Source: Arthrobacter sp. MA-N2
Lineage (GTDB): Bacteria; Actinomycetota; Actinomycetes; Actinomycetales; Micrococcaceae
Length of the DNA: 64,000 nucleotides
Reading direction: 5' to 3'
NCBI RefSeq assembly: GCF_000517125.1
Contig: NZ_KI912156.1
Location: 2,290 to 66,289, forward strand
Below the pieces are notes generated by a model. The model was not told the origin of the DNA, searched no databases, and worked only from the letters and a program-made list of their open reading frames with translations. Position 1 is the first letter of the stretch. Every line of letters begins with the position of its first letter. Both the position numbers and the translations under genes were made by a program. Shown here piece after piece: positions 46,685 to 55,112 of the stretch.

Positions 46685-47917
46685 ATGCGCCCGATGCAGC
46701 ACTCCAGCAAACTACAGAACGTCCGTTACGAGCTCCGCGGTCCCATCCTGCAAGCCGCCAAGACAATGGAGGCCGAAGGGCACCGCATCCTCAAGATGAA
46801 TCTCGGCGACACCGCACCGTTCGGACTGGAGGCGCCGGAGTCGGTTGTGGTGGACATGATCCACCACATCCGCGGTGCCCAGGGGTACAGCGACTCGAAA
46901 GGGATCTTCACGGCGCGGACCGCGATTTCGCAGTACTACCAGACCAAGAACCTGATGAATATCGGCGTCGAGGATATCTTCATCGGCAATGGCGTCAGCG
47001 AACTGATCTCCATGACGCTGCAGGCATTCTTGGAAAATGGCGACGAGGTCCTGATTCCCGCGCCGGACTATCCGCTGTGGACCGCAACAGTCACCCTCAC
47101 GGGCGGCAAGCCCGTGCACTACCTCTGCGATGAGGGCCAGAACTGGTGGCCGGACATGTCCGACGTCGAAGCGAAGATCACCAAGCGCACCAAGGCAATC
47201 GTCATCATCAACCCGAACAACCCCACGGGCGCGGTCTACCCACGCCACATCCTGGAGCAGTTCGCGGCATTGGCCCGCAAGCATGATCTTGTCCTGTTTT
47301 CAGACGAGATCTACGAAAAGATCCGCTACGAGGACGCCCAGCACATCCACACCGCGTCCGTGGCGGACGACGTTTGCGTCCTGACTTTCAGCGGCCTTTC
47401 CAAGGCCTACCGCATGCCGGGCTACCGTGCCGGGTGGGTAGCCTTGACCGGCCCGCATGCCGCCACCGCCGAATACCGTGAAGCACTGGAGCTCCTGGCT
47501 TCCCTCCGTTTGTGTTCCAATGTTCCTGCGCAGCACGCCATCCAGACCTGCTTGGGCGGCTACCAGAGCATCGAGGAACTCATCAAGCCAGGAGGCCGGC
47601 TCCGCGAGCAACGGGATCTTGCCTTGAAGCTCCTCACTGCGATCCCCGGCGTGAGTTGCGTCCCCGCAGCCGGGGCCATGTACCTGTTCCCACGGCTGGA
47701 TCCCGAGGTTTACCCGATCGAGAGCGACGAGAAGTTCGTCCTGGACCTCTTGCAGGACCAGAAGATCCTGGTCTCCCACGGCACGGCCTTCAACTGGCCC
47801 ACCCCGGACCACTTCCGCTTCGTCATCCTGCCGTCGGTCCGGGAAATCGAAGAAGCCGTGCGCAGGATTTCGATGTTCCTGGCCGCGTATAGGAGCCGGC
47901 CTGAGGACCCCAGCTAG
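46685..47917 (+). CDS. PLP-dependent aminotransferase (alanine aminotransferase AlaA type)
   Basis: 410 residues, fold type I. YELRGPILQAAKTMEAEGHRILKMNLGDTAPFG at the start, IGNGVSELISM, PNNPTGAVYP, FSDEIYEKIRYED and the lysine region SGLSKAYRMPGYRAGW (Lys binds PLP) are all present. It probably moves amino groups between alanine/pyruvate and glutamate. Single-gene unit. Confidence 0.93.
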   Translation: MRPMQHSSKLQNVRYELRGPILQAAKTMEAEGHRILKMNLGDTAPFGLEAPESVVVDMIHHIRGAQGYSDSKGIFTARTAISQYYQTKNLMNIGVEDIFIGNGVSELISMTLQAFLENGDEVLIPAPDYPLWTATVTLTGGKPVHYLCDEGQNWWPDMSDVEAKITKRTKAIVIINPNNPTGAVYPRHILEQFAALARKHDLVLFSDEIYEKIRYEDAQHIHTASVADDVCVLTFSGLSKAYRMPGYRAGWVALTGPHAATAEYREALELLASLRLCSNVPAQHAIQTCLGGYQSIEELIKPGGRLREQRDLALKLLTAIPGVSCVPAAGAMYLFPRLDPEVYPIESDEKFVLDLLQDQKILVSHGTAFNWPTPDHFRFVILPSVREIEEAVRRISMFLAAYRSRPEDPS

Positions 47918-47953
47918 TTTCCACGCCGAGGAACCCTGGCCGCGTGGGCCCCG

Positions 47954-48011
47954 ACTAGCTCGCATTTATTGCCGTTATGACGCCCCATAGCGACAACAAA
48001 TGCGAGCTAGT
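47954..48011. repeat. REP-like extragenic palindrome (copy 2)
   Basis: Left arm ACTAGCTCGCATTT, right arm AAATGCGAGCTAGT (perfect 14 bp), with an inner imperfect stem TTGCCGTTATG/CATAGCGACAA. It is related to the element at 23555-23614: GCATTT/AAATGC replaces GCAGTT/AACTGC with pairing kept. Confidence 0.72.
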
Positions 48012-48056
48012 TGGGCAGTTCCGCCCGCTTTCGAGTCCGTGGGGTAGCGTTTCCCT

Positions 48057-48872
48057 ATGAACGAGCAGAAGCCCGAAGACGTCTACACACACGGCCACCA
48101 CGAATCGGTCGTACGCGCCCACGCCTCCCGGACGGCCGAGAATTCTGCCGCGTTCGTCATCCCGCATCTCACCGCCGGAACATCAGTGCTCGACGTCGGA
48201 TGCGGACCTGGGAGCATCACGTGCGACTTCGCGGAGCTGGTGGCCCCCGCAAAGGCAGTCGGGCTGGACCGGTCCCCTGAGATCGTGGCCCAGGCTGCAT
48301 CGCTGGCGTCCGAGCGCGGCGTGGAAAACGTGGAATTCGTGACCGGCAACATCTACGGCTTGGACTTCGAGGATGAGACCTTCGACCTCGTCCATGCGCA
48401 CCAGGTCCTGCAGCACCTGACCGACCCCGTGGCCGCCTTGCGCGAAATGCGGCGCGTAGCCAAGCCCGGCGCCATCGTTGCGGTGCGCGATGCCGATTTC
48501 CACGGCATGAGCTGGTACCCGGAGGTCCCCGAGCTCGACGACTGGATGGAGCTCTACCAAAAGATCGCCCGCCGGAACGGAGCGGAGCCCGACGCCGGGC
48601 GGCGGCTCGTGTCCTGGGCGCAGCAGGCGGGCTTTACCGACGTCGCGCCCTCCAGCAGCAACTGGCTGTACGCCACCGCGCAGCAGCGCCGCTGGCAATC
48701 GCGGGTGTGGAGCGAGCGTGTCCTGCACTCCGCCTTTGCCGAGCAGGCGTTGGAATACGGGCTCGCCAACGAGGCAGACCTAGCCCGGATCTCCGCCGGT
48801 TGGCACCGCTGGGGCTCCACGGATGATGGCTTTTTCCTGATTCCGAATGGGGAGGTCATCGCGCGGGCGTAG
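48057..48872 (+). CDS. Class I SAM-dependent methyltransferase
   Basis: 271 residues. SAM motif I is VLDVGCGPGSITCDFAEL, motif II acid in GLDRSPEIV, and VHAHQVLQHLTDPVAALREMRRVAKPGAIVAVRDADF follows. Similar to UbiE/methyltransf_11 proteins. It carries N-terminal H-G-H-H-E-S-V-V-R-A-H, common in this subgroup. The substrate is unknown. Confidence 0.9.
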   Translation: MNEQKPEDVYTHGHHESVVRAHASRTAENSAAFVIPHLTAGTSVLDVGCGPGSITCDFAELVAPAKAVGLDRSPEIVAQAASLASERGVENVEFVTGNIYGLDFEDETFDLVHAHQVLQHLTDPVAALREMRRVAKPGAIVAVRDADFHGMSWYPEVPELDDWMELYQKIARRNGAEPDAGRRLVSWAQQAGFTDVAPSSSNWLYATAQQRRWQSRVWSERVLHSAFAEQALEYGLANEADLARISAGWHRWGSTDDGFFLIPNGEVIARA

Positions 48873-48982
48873 CGCCTGCCAAAACCCCGCGGGAAATTCC
48901 CTTCGCCATGTCGAAAAGCGTCATGCAGTTCCGACCCATGAACGAAAGCGCCCGCACGGGGCGCCCACATAAGGAGTTCGAG

Positions 48983-49342
48983 ATGAAATACATGATCATG
49001 ATGTTTGGTTCCGCGGAAGGCATGATGGAAACCGCCGATCCCGAATGGATCCGGGAAATGATCGGTTTCATGATCCAGATCGACAAGGACCTCAGCGATT
49101 CCGGCGAGATGGTCTTCAACGCGGGCCTGGCCGACCCTGGCACCGCCAAACTGGTCAAGCAGACGGACAACGGCGTCATCACCACCGACGGGCCCTTCGC
49201 CGAAGCCAAGGAATCCCTGATCGGCTACTGGGTGGTGGACGTGGCCAGCGAGGAACGGGCAGTGGAAATCTGCTCCAGCATCGTGAAATACGCGCCTGTC
49301 GTGGAGCTCCGCCGCGTCCAGGACGAGCCGCCGGAGGTCTAG
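48983..49342 (+). CDS. YCII-related (DGPF) protein
   Basis: 119 residues from ATG 48983 with AAGGAG 6-7 nt upstream. MKYMIMMFGSAEGM, then TTDGPFAEAKESLIGYWVVDV is the DGPF/YCII motif. Ends 4 nt before the sigma factor gene. YCII/DGPF genes next to this type of ECF sigma factor are a standard pair. Confidence 0.9.
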   Translation: MKYMIMMFGSAEGMMETADPEWIREMIGFMIQIDKDLSDSGEMVFNAGLADPGTAKLVKQTDNGVITTDGPFAEAKESLIGYWVVDVASEERAVEICSSIVKYAPVVELRRVQDEPPEV

Positions 49343-49345
49343 CCC

Positions 49346-50590
49346 TTGGCCAAGCCTTCCCGGGAGTCCATGCTCGAGGACCTGCTGCGCACCCTCGCGC
49401 CGCAGGTCCTCGGCGTGCTCGTGCGCAGGCACGGCCAATTCGCTGAGTGCGAGGACGCCGTCCAGGAAGCGCTGCTTGAGGCCGCATTGCAATGGCCCGC
49501 TTCCGGCGTTCCGGACAATCCCCGGGCGTGGCTGCTCACCGTCGCCACTCGCCGTTTGGTGGACCACTGGCGCAGCGAAAGTTCCCGGCAAGAGCGCGAA
49601 AAGCGTGCGGCAGCGTTGGAACCGCCGCCCAGCGAAGCGCCTTATTCAACGAGGGACACGGGCGGGTTTGCAGAAGATACCCTCGCCCTCCTTTTCCTGT
49701 GCTGCCACCCCGCTCTCTCAGCACCCTCGCAGCTGGCACTGACTTTAAGGGCAGCCGGAGGGCTCACGACGGCGGAAATCGCCAGCGCGTTCCTCGTACC
49801 GGAAGCCACGATGGGGCAGAGGATCAGCCGGGCGAAGCAGCGCATCAGGAAGGCGGGAGCCCATTTCGAACTCCCGGAAGCCGGGGAGCGAAAGGCGCGT
49901 CTCGGCGTCGTGCTCCATGTCCTGTACTTGATCTTCAACGAGGGCTACGCGGCAAGTTCCGGCCCCTCCATGCAGCGCGAGGAGCTCACGCGGGAGGCGA
50001 TCCGCCTGGCGCGGCTCCTCTGGAGACTGCTCCCCGGCGAACACGAGGTGGGTGGGCTGCTCGCCCTGATGCTCCTCACCGATGCCCGACGCCGGGCCAG
50101 GTCCCTCCCGGACGGGGTGCTCGTGCCGCTCGCGGAGCAGGATCGCAGGTTGTGGGACTCGGCGCAGATCACCGAGGGCTTGGAACTTCTGTCGTCCGTG
50201 CTCGGCGTGGGGCATCCCGGGCCTTATCAAATACAGGCCGCCATTGCCGCGGTCCATGCCGAGGCGACCACCGCGGACCAGACCGATTGGCCGCAGATCC
50301 TGGCCTTGTACACGGTTCTCGAGGCCATGGCCCCGAGCCCGGTCGTTACGCTCAATCGCACCGTCGCCGTGGCCATGGTGGATGGGCCGCAAGCGGCCCT
50401 TGAGCTACTGGGCGGGCTTGAGGCGGACCTCAAAGACTGGCACAGGCTCGACGCCGTCCGCGGGCACCTGCTCGAAATGTCCGGGGATCGCATACGGGCC
50501 CGGGAGTGTTTCCTCGCCGGAGCGAAGAAGACCAAGAGCCTTCAGGAGCGGCAGTACCTCTTGGTGAAAGCGGCGACTCTGGGGCAGTGA
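49346..50590 (+). CDS. ECF sigma factor with C-terminal extension (ECF42/DUF6596 type)
   Basis: 414 residues from a TTG at 49346; GGAGG overlaps the upstream stop. Sigma-2 (CEDAVQEALLEAALQW, DNPRAWLLTVATRRLVDHWR) and sigma-4 (LTTAEIASAFLVPEATMGQRISRAKQRIR) occupy residues 10-170. The rest (FNEGYAASSGPSMQREELTREAIRLARLL, then VTLNRTVAVAMVDGPQAALELL) is a TPR-like extension found in ECF sigma factors paired with DGPF proteins. No anti-sigma factor is nearby, in line with this group. Confidence 0.92.
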   Translation: MAKPSRESMLEDLLRTLAPQVLGVLVRRHGQFAECEDAVQEALLEAALQWPASGVPDNPRAWLLTVATRRLVDHWRSESSRQEREKRAAALEPPPSEAPYSTRDTGGFAEDTLALLFLCCHPALSAPSQLALTLRAAGGLTTAEIASAFLVPEATMGQRISRAKQRIRKAGAHFELPEAGERKARLGVVLHVLYLIFNEGYAASSGPSMQREELTREAIRLARLLWRLLPGEHEVGGLLALMLLTDARRRARSLPDGVLVPLAEQDRRLWDSAQITEGLELLSSVLGVGHPGPYQIQAAIAAVHAEATTADQTDWPQILALYTVLEAMAPSPVVTLNRTVAVAMVDGPQAALELLGGLEADLKDWHRLDAVRGHLLEMSGDRIRARECFLAGAKKTKSLQERQYLLVKAATLGQ

Positions 50591-50638
50591 ACGACTACCG
50601 GCTCGCGGCCGAACATCCGATCCCACGTTACGCTCCTC

Positions 50639-50666
50639 TTGGCGTTCTAACGCTTTTAGCCATTAT
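50639..50666 (+). promoter_or_regulatory. Candidate promoter/operator of the toxin-antitoxin operon
   Basis: TTGGCG (50639-50644), 16 nt, CATTAT (50661-50666). A dyad GCGTT-CT-AACGC (50642-50653) overlaps the -35 and could be an autoregulatory site. Confidence 0.4.
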
Positions 50667-50700
50667 GTACATTTCGGCGCGCACGGCCTAAAATTGAGCC

Positions 50701-50967
50701 ATGAGCGAGATGACAGTGACTGACGCGCGGAGCCGGCTTTCCGAGGCGGTCGATACCGCGCGTGTGAGCCATGAACCGGTTTATTTGCTGCGCCGGGGCC
50801 GCCGCGTGGCCGCGCTGATCGACGCCGAGGATCTGGCCACGCTGATCGAAGCGGCCGAGGATCTGGAAGATCTCCGGGCAGCGAACGCGGCGCGGACGGA
50901 AATGGCGGAGACCGACGATGGCCCGGTGCCGTGGGAGGAAGTCAAGGCGGAGCTGGGCCTGGCGTGA
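50701..50967 (+). CDS. Type II antitoxin (Phd/YefM-like)
   Basis: 88 residues. MSEMTVTDARSRLSEAVDTARVSHEPVYLLRRGRRVAALIDAED is the Phd/YefM DNA-binding half. The acidic, disordered rest would neutralise the toxin. Its stop overlaps the toxin GTG start by 3 nt. Confidence 0.9.
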   Translation: MSEMTVTDARSRLSEAVDTARVSHEPVYLLRRGRRVAALIDAEDLATLIEAAEDLEDLRAANAARTEMAETDDGPVPWEEVKAELGLA

Positions 50968-51224
50968 GCTATTCCGTGCAGCTCGCGCCGGCCGCCGTCC
51001 GGCAGTTGCGCAAGCTCCCGCCGGACGCCCGCAGGCGCATCCAGGCCGCCATCGAGCTCCTTGCCGAAACACCGCGCCCGCCGGGAGCAAAGAAGCTCTC
51101 CGGCAGCAGCGGTGACTGGCGTGTCCGCACCGGTGATTACCGGATCATCTATGAGATCCGGGACGCCGAGCTGATCGTCCTGGTGCTCGCCATGGGACAC
51201 CGGAGGGACATCTACCAGCACTAG
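50964..51224 (+). CDS. Type II toxin (RelE/ParE superfamily)
   Basis: 86 residues from GTG 50964. YSVQLAPAAVRQLRKLPPDARRRIQAAIELLAE, then GDWRVRTGDYRIIYEIRDAELIVLVLAMGHRRDIYQ. The G-x-x-R-x-R-x-G-D-Y-R-I-x-Y and HRRDIY ends are typical of RelE-type mRNA interferases that work at the ribosome. Confidence 0.92.
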   Translation: MSYSVQLAPAAVRQLRKLPPDARRRIQAAIELLAETPRPPGAKKLSGSSGDWRVRTGDYRIIYEIRDAELIVLVLAMGHRRDIYQH

Positions 51225-51257
51225 ACGGTTCGACGTGACCCCGGTTGCGATCTCAAG

Positions 51258-52673
51258 CTATCGGAGCGTCGCTCCGTCCCGGGCTGCCCGGACAGATCGT
51301 GTCAGGAGGGCGTGGACGAGCAGGACGGTAAACACAGCCGCGCAGAGTGCTGCTCCAAGGGCGAATGTCGCACTGATTCCACTGCCTGTCGGGTGAAGAT
51401 CGGGGCCCATGTTTGCCGCAAGTACCGCTCCGGCGACCGCGGTGCCGAAGGAGCTCCCTACAGTGCGCAGGACCTGGTTGAAGCTCACCGAACTACCCAA
51501 CTCTTCGGTGGCGACGCTACGGGCAATCAATGCCGGCATCGCAGCGTAGCTGGCGCCCATCCCCAAGCCGAAGACCAACATGCCGATCAGGATCTCCCAC
51601 AGTCCGTTGTGGGCAAACCACAGCAGCATTCCCGCGGCCGTCATCATGCCGGCACCGATCGGCAACAGCGCAGTCAGAGGGATCCACCGCGAAAGCCGGC
51701 GCACGAGGCGATTGGCCGCAAAGCTTCCCACCGACAGCGGGAACATCACAAATCCGGCCCAGAAGACGGGCAGCGCGATACCGTAGCTAGTGGAGGAAGG
51801 AGCCTGGGCGACGAGGCTCGAAATCGAAAGTCCGATATACATCGCTGCGCCTAGGCCGACCGCCGTGCCGTTGGCGAGCAACACTTCCCCGTTGCGCAGC
51901 ACCCGAAGGTTGATCAAGGGGTGCGTGGCCCGCAGCTCCGCCCCGATCCACGACGCCAGGACGGCTGCCGCGAAAATGAGGGTGCCTACCGTCCATGGCG
52001 AGCTCCATCCCCAGTTCGGCCCTTCGCTGACGCCCAAGAGCAGGGCGCCAAGGCCGAGACCGAGCAGAGCAGCCCCGGTGTAGTCAAAGGGCACCCGCAG
52101 GGCATGCTCGTCCGGGCCTGCGGGCACGGTGCGGAAGACCACCATGATGGCCGTGACGACGAACAGCGCCGCAAACCAGAATGCGAACCTGAAGTCGAAG
52201 AGTCCCGCGATGATTCCGGTCAAGGGGTAGCCGATTCCGATCCCTGTGGACACGGTCACCGACAGGCTGGAGATCGAGAACTGCACCTTGTCGGCAGCGA
52301 CGTAGCGGCGGGCGAGGGCGATTGTCACCGGGACAATCCCGTAGCTCAAGCCCTGAAGGGCCCGCCCGATCAGGAACACCGTGAAGTTCGGTGCCGCCGC
52401 GGCGACGATGGACCCAAGGAGGATGATCGACAGCGACCACAGCAACAGCCGCTTCTTATGCGGCCCGTCACTGAGCCGGCCCATGGCAGGGGTCGCGATC
52501 GCTCCCACCAGAAGATTGACGGTCAGCATCCATTGCGCCGTGCTGACGGAGACGTCCATCTCGCGGGAGATGGTCGGCACCAACAGCATGCCCAGCGAGC
52601 TGACGATCGCTGTGGAAAGCGCCGCGTAGACCAAGGCCGGCATGAGGCGCGAGCGTGTGGCTGGTTCAGTCAA
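51258..52673 (-). CDS. MFS drug transporter (DHA2, EmrB/QacA type)
   Basis: 471 residues, about 14 helices. AQWMLTVNLLVGAIATPAMGRLSDG is the helix 2-3 motif of DHA2 pumps, followed by KKRLLLWSL and LIGRALQGLSYGIVPV (motif C region). The regulator gene upstream overlaps it by 8 nt, so they are one operon. Confidence 0.9.
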   Translation of the reverse strand: MTEPATRSRLMPALVYAALSTAIVSSLGMLLVPTISREMDVSVSTAQWMLTVNLLVGAIATPAMGRLSDGPHKKRLLLWSLSIILLGSIVAAAAPNFTVFLIGRALQGLSYGIVPVTIALARRYVAADKVQFSISSLSVTVSTGIGIGYPLTGIIAGLFDFRFAFWFAALFVVTAIMVVFRTVPAGPDEHALRVPFDYTGAALLGLGLGALLLGVSEGPNWGWSSPWTVGTLIFAAAVLASWIGAELRATHPLINLRVLRNGEVLLANGTAVGLGAAMYIGLSISSLVAQAPSSTSYGIALPVFWAGFVMFPLSVGSFAANRLVRRLSRWIPLTALLPIGAGMMTAAGMLLWFAHNGLWEILIGMLVFGLGMGASYAAMPALIARSVATEELGSSVSFNQVLRTVGSSFGTAVAGAVLAANMGPDLHPTGSGISATFALGAALCAAVFTVLLVHALLTRSVRAARDGATLR

Positions 52674-53106
52674 CAGAGGCCTCCGACCCGAGCTTCCGGA
52701 GGACCGGGATGGCTTCTTCCAAGGTCCTCCGCTCCTGCGGCGTCAGGCGTTCCGTGATTGCCCGATCTAGCCAACCGAGACCGGCCGCAGACTCCTGGGC
52801 CAACTTCTGCCGCCCGGCGTCGGTGAGCTCGATCCATACCCTGCGCCGGTCCCCGACGTCGGGGACACGCACCACCAATCCCAACCGTTCCAGTTCGCGC
52901 GCGGCGAGCGAGATGGCCTGGGGGCTCACCTGGACCACCGCCGCCAATTCCGCCGTCGGGGTACGGCCATGTTCGGCCACATGGCGGAGCACGCCCAACT
53001 TCCCCGAAGAAAGCGTCCTATCCGCGTTCAAACGCCGCAACAGCGGAAGCAGTGTTTCGAAGAAGGAACGGGTCATCACTTGGTCCGTCGCAGTTGCATC
53101 GGTCAT
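52666..53106 (-). CDS. MarR-family regulator of the MFS pump
   Basis: 146 residues. Winged helix with PTAELAAVVQVSPQAISLAARELERLGLVVRVPDVGDRRRVWIELTDAGRQKLA. It overlaps the MFS gene by 8 nt. A perfect 24-bp palindrome lies 12 nt upstream of its start, the likely autoregulatory operator. Confidence 0.92.
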   Translation of the reverse strand: MTDATATDQVMTRSFFETLLPLLRRLNADRTLSSGKLGVLRHVAEHGRTPTAELAAVVQVSPQAISLAARELERLGLVVRVPDVGDRRRVWIELTDAGRQKLAQESAAGLGWLDRAITERLTPQERRTLEEAIPVLRKLGSEASVD

Positions 53107-53118
53107 TCCCTAAGTGTA

Positions 53119-53142
53119 CAAGCAACTTGATCAAGTTGCTTG
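53119..53142. promoter_or_regulatory. Perfect 24-bp palindrome, likely MarR operator
   Basis: Arms CAAGCAACTTGA and TCAAGTTGCTTG with no spacer. It sits just upstream of the MarR start and about 100 nt from the divergent LysE gene. Typical of MarR sites. Confidence 0.78.
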
Positions 53143-53240
53143 CGCATATCGTTCTCGTGGAACCAGGTCATGCGAACGACGACGACAGCCGCACCACCCG
53201 CACGTCCGGGCGCCGCATCCTGCGGGCATAAGCTGGATCG

Positions 53241-53864
53241 GTGGAGATTTCGCTTTGGCTGGCACTGGTAGGCGCCGGCACCCTGATCAGTTTCACTCCC
53301 GGCGCTGGCGCCATCTCCACCATGAGCAATTCGCTAAGTTCGGGATTCCGCCGCTCCATCTGGGGAGTTTTGGGGCAACAGGCGGCATTGATCATCCACA
53401 TCCTGATCGTGGCCCTCGGCGTGGGCGTTCTGGTCTCCAGCTCGCCGGTGGTCTTCAACGTGATCCGCTACACGGGAGCGGCTTATCTGGTCTACATGGG
53501 CATCCGGCAGTTCCTGCACCGGCCCGACCTGGACAAGGAAAAAGTGGAGGCGCGGCGGAATGAGCCGGCTTGGTCCATGTTCCAGCGTGGCGTTTGGGTG
53601 AACCTGCTCAACCCCAAGGCGATCGTTTTCTTCCTGGCCTTCATGCCGCAGTTCATCCGCCCCGAGCAGCCTTTGATTCCGCAATACCTGATCCTCAGCA
53701 CCACGATCGTCTTCATCGACATCTGCGTCATGTGGTTCTTCTTCGCTCTGGCAGCCCGTTCCTTCCAACGATTCACGCACAACGAACATGGCCAGAAGGT
53801 CCTCAACCGCACTTTCGGGGTGCTGTTCATGTCAGTGGGCGTACTGCTGGCCGTCATCCACTAA
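53241..53864 (+). CDS. LysE/RhtB-family amino acid exporter
   Basis: 207 residues from GTG 53241. Six helices. The opening LALVGAGTLISFTPGAGAISTMSNSLSSGFRRSIWGVLG has the family P-G pattern. NVIRYTGAAYLVYMGIRQFLH and FQRGVWVNLLNPKAIVFFLAFMPQFI are diagnostic. Exports an amino acid or homoserine lactone; substrate unknown. Confidence 0.92.
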   Translation: MEISLWLALVGAGTLISFTPGAGAISTMSNSLSSGFRRSIWGVLGQQAALIIHILIVALGVGVLVSSSPVVFNVIRYTGAAYLVYMGIRQFLHRPDLDKEKVEARRNEPAWSMFQRGVWVNLLNPKAIVFFLAFMPQFIRPEQPLIPQYLILSTTIVFIDICVMWFFFALAARSFQRFTHNEHGQKVLNRTFGVLFMSVGVLLAVIH

Positions 53865-53911
53865 AGCCCCCCGGCCCATAGCCGCCCGCAGCCGCCGGCC
53901 AAACCAGCTCC

Positions 53912-54949
53912 CTACGCCGTGGAGCCCCGCACCACCAACGAGCTCTCCAGGGTCAATTGCGGCTGCTCCAACTCGCGGCCTTCCATGAGCCCGCGCAGTT
54001 GCTTGCCTGCTTTGAGTCCGAGCGGAGTGGCTGGCAAATGCACACTGGTCAGGCTCGGGTTGCTCGTGGCCGAATATGGCAAGTCGTCGAAGCCTGCTAC
54101 CGCCAGTTCCTCCGGAATCCGGACGCCGGCCACACGGGCTTCCTGCAGTACACCGTAGGCGTGCGTATCAGTCCCGCAGACGACGGCGGTGACCCCGGCG
54201 CGTTGCCAGTCCGGCCAGGCGGCGGCAAAGGCGGCCGCGGCAGCGCCGACGTCGATGGTGGTACTGATGATGTGCGCGTCGGCCACGGAAATACCGCGCG
54301 CATGGGCCTCGTCCAAGAACGCCGCCCGGCGCACCTCGAACGTTGCCGTTCCGGTCACACTGTCCATGTAGGCCGCTCGCTTGTGCCCCGAGTCGGCAAG
54401 ATGTGCTGCCAATTCACGGGCACCGTGCGCGACATCGAGGTTGACCGACGGGGCGTAGGACTCGAGGCCCGGGGCATCGAGAAGGACCAGCGGCCCGGCA
54501 ACGGAAAGCTCCTCCAGGAAGGCTGCGCTGGGTGCATCCACCAAGAGGCCGGCAGGGCGGAGTGCCAGGAGCCTGCGGACATCGTCAGCGCGGGGGAACT
54601 CACCGGCGTCCGTCACGGAGAGCAGCAGCTGGTAATCGGAGCCGAGCGATTCACGGACCCCGGCGATGACCTTTGCGAAAAACGGGTTGGAGATATCCGG
54701 CGCCACGAGGATCACAATCGAGCTCACGCCTTTAGCCAGGGAACTGCCGATTCCATCTACCACGTAGCCAAGCTCGGCAATGGCCTCGCGGACGCGCGAA
54801 ATGTTGTCTTCGGAGACCCTGCCCTGGGTTTTGCCGTTGGCGACCAGGGAAACCGTCGCCGTGGAAACCCCCGCCAGCGAGGCCACCATCGCCGCGGTGA
54901 CGCGTTGAACCCGATTTGGGGCTTGGTGAACTCGATTGGCGGATTCCAT
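53912..54949 (-). CDS. LacI-family repressor of the nucleoside operon
   Basis: 345 residues from ATG 54949. The LacI HTH and hinge (VTAAMVASLAGVSTATVSLVANGKTQGRVSEDNISRVREAIAELGYVVDGIGSSLAKG) precede a periplasmic-binding-type sensor domain. It diverges from the nucleoside hydrolase operon. Two AAGCGCTTGA operators lie in the gap. Inducer is probably a nucleoside or ribose. Confidence 0.93.
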   Translation of the reverse strand: MESANRVHQAPNRVQRVTAAMVASLAGVSTATVSLVANGKTQGRVSEDNISRVREAIAELGYVVDGIGSSLAKGVSSIVILVAPDISNPFFAKVIAGVRESLGSDYQLLLSVTDAGEFPRADDVRRLLALRPAGLLVDAPSAAFLEELSVAGPLVLLDAPGLESYAPSVNLDVAHGARELAAHLADSGHKRAAYMDSVTGTATFEVRRAAFLDEAHARGISVADAHIISTTIDVGAAAAAFAAAWPDWQRAGVTAVVCGTDTHAYGVLQEARVAGVRIPEELAVAGFDDLPYSATSNPSLTSVHLPATPLGLKAGKQLRGLMEGRELEQPQLTLESSLVVRGSTA

Positions 54950-54995
54950 ACATCGATCGTAGCGGTGAATCGGCCCTTTCCCACGTGGCAAGGCA

Positions 54996-55007
54996 TCAAG
55001 CGCTTGA
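54996..55007. promoter_or_regulatory. LacI operator 1 (TCAAGCGCTTGA)
   Basis: Perfect 12-bp palindrome in the gap between lacI-type and nucleoside hydrolase genes. Centred 23 bp from operator 2. Confidence 0.8.
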
Positions 55008-55018
55008 CACCACGAACG

Positions 55019-55030
55019 TTAAGCGCTTGA
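55019..55030. promoter_or_regulatory. LacI operator 2 (TTAAGCGCTTGA)
   Basis: One base from perfect symmetry, same core as operator 1 and about two helical turns away, so two repressor dimers could bind the same DNA face. Confidence 0.78.
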
Positions 55031-55112
55031 CGTAACCCCTGCTCCAGTGCCAGAATTCCTCTGAATGCTTTAGCGCCCTGCCTGCGCAGGCCCCAATGAC
55101 GTGGAGATGAAC

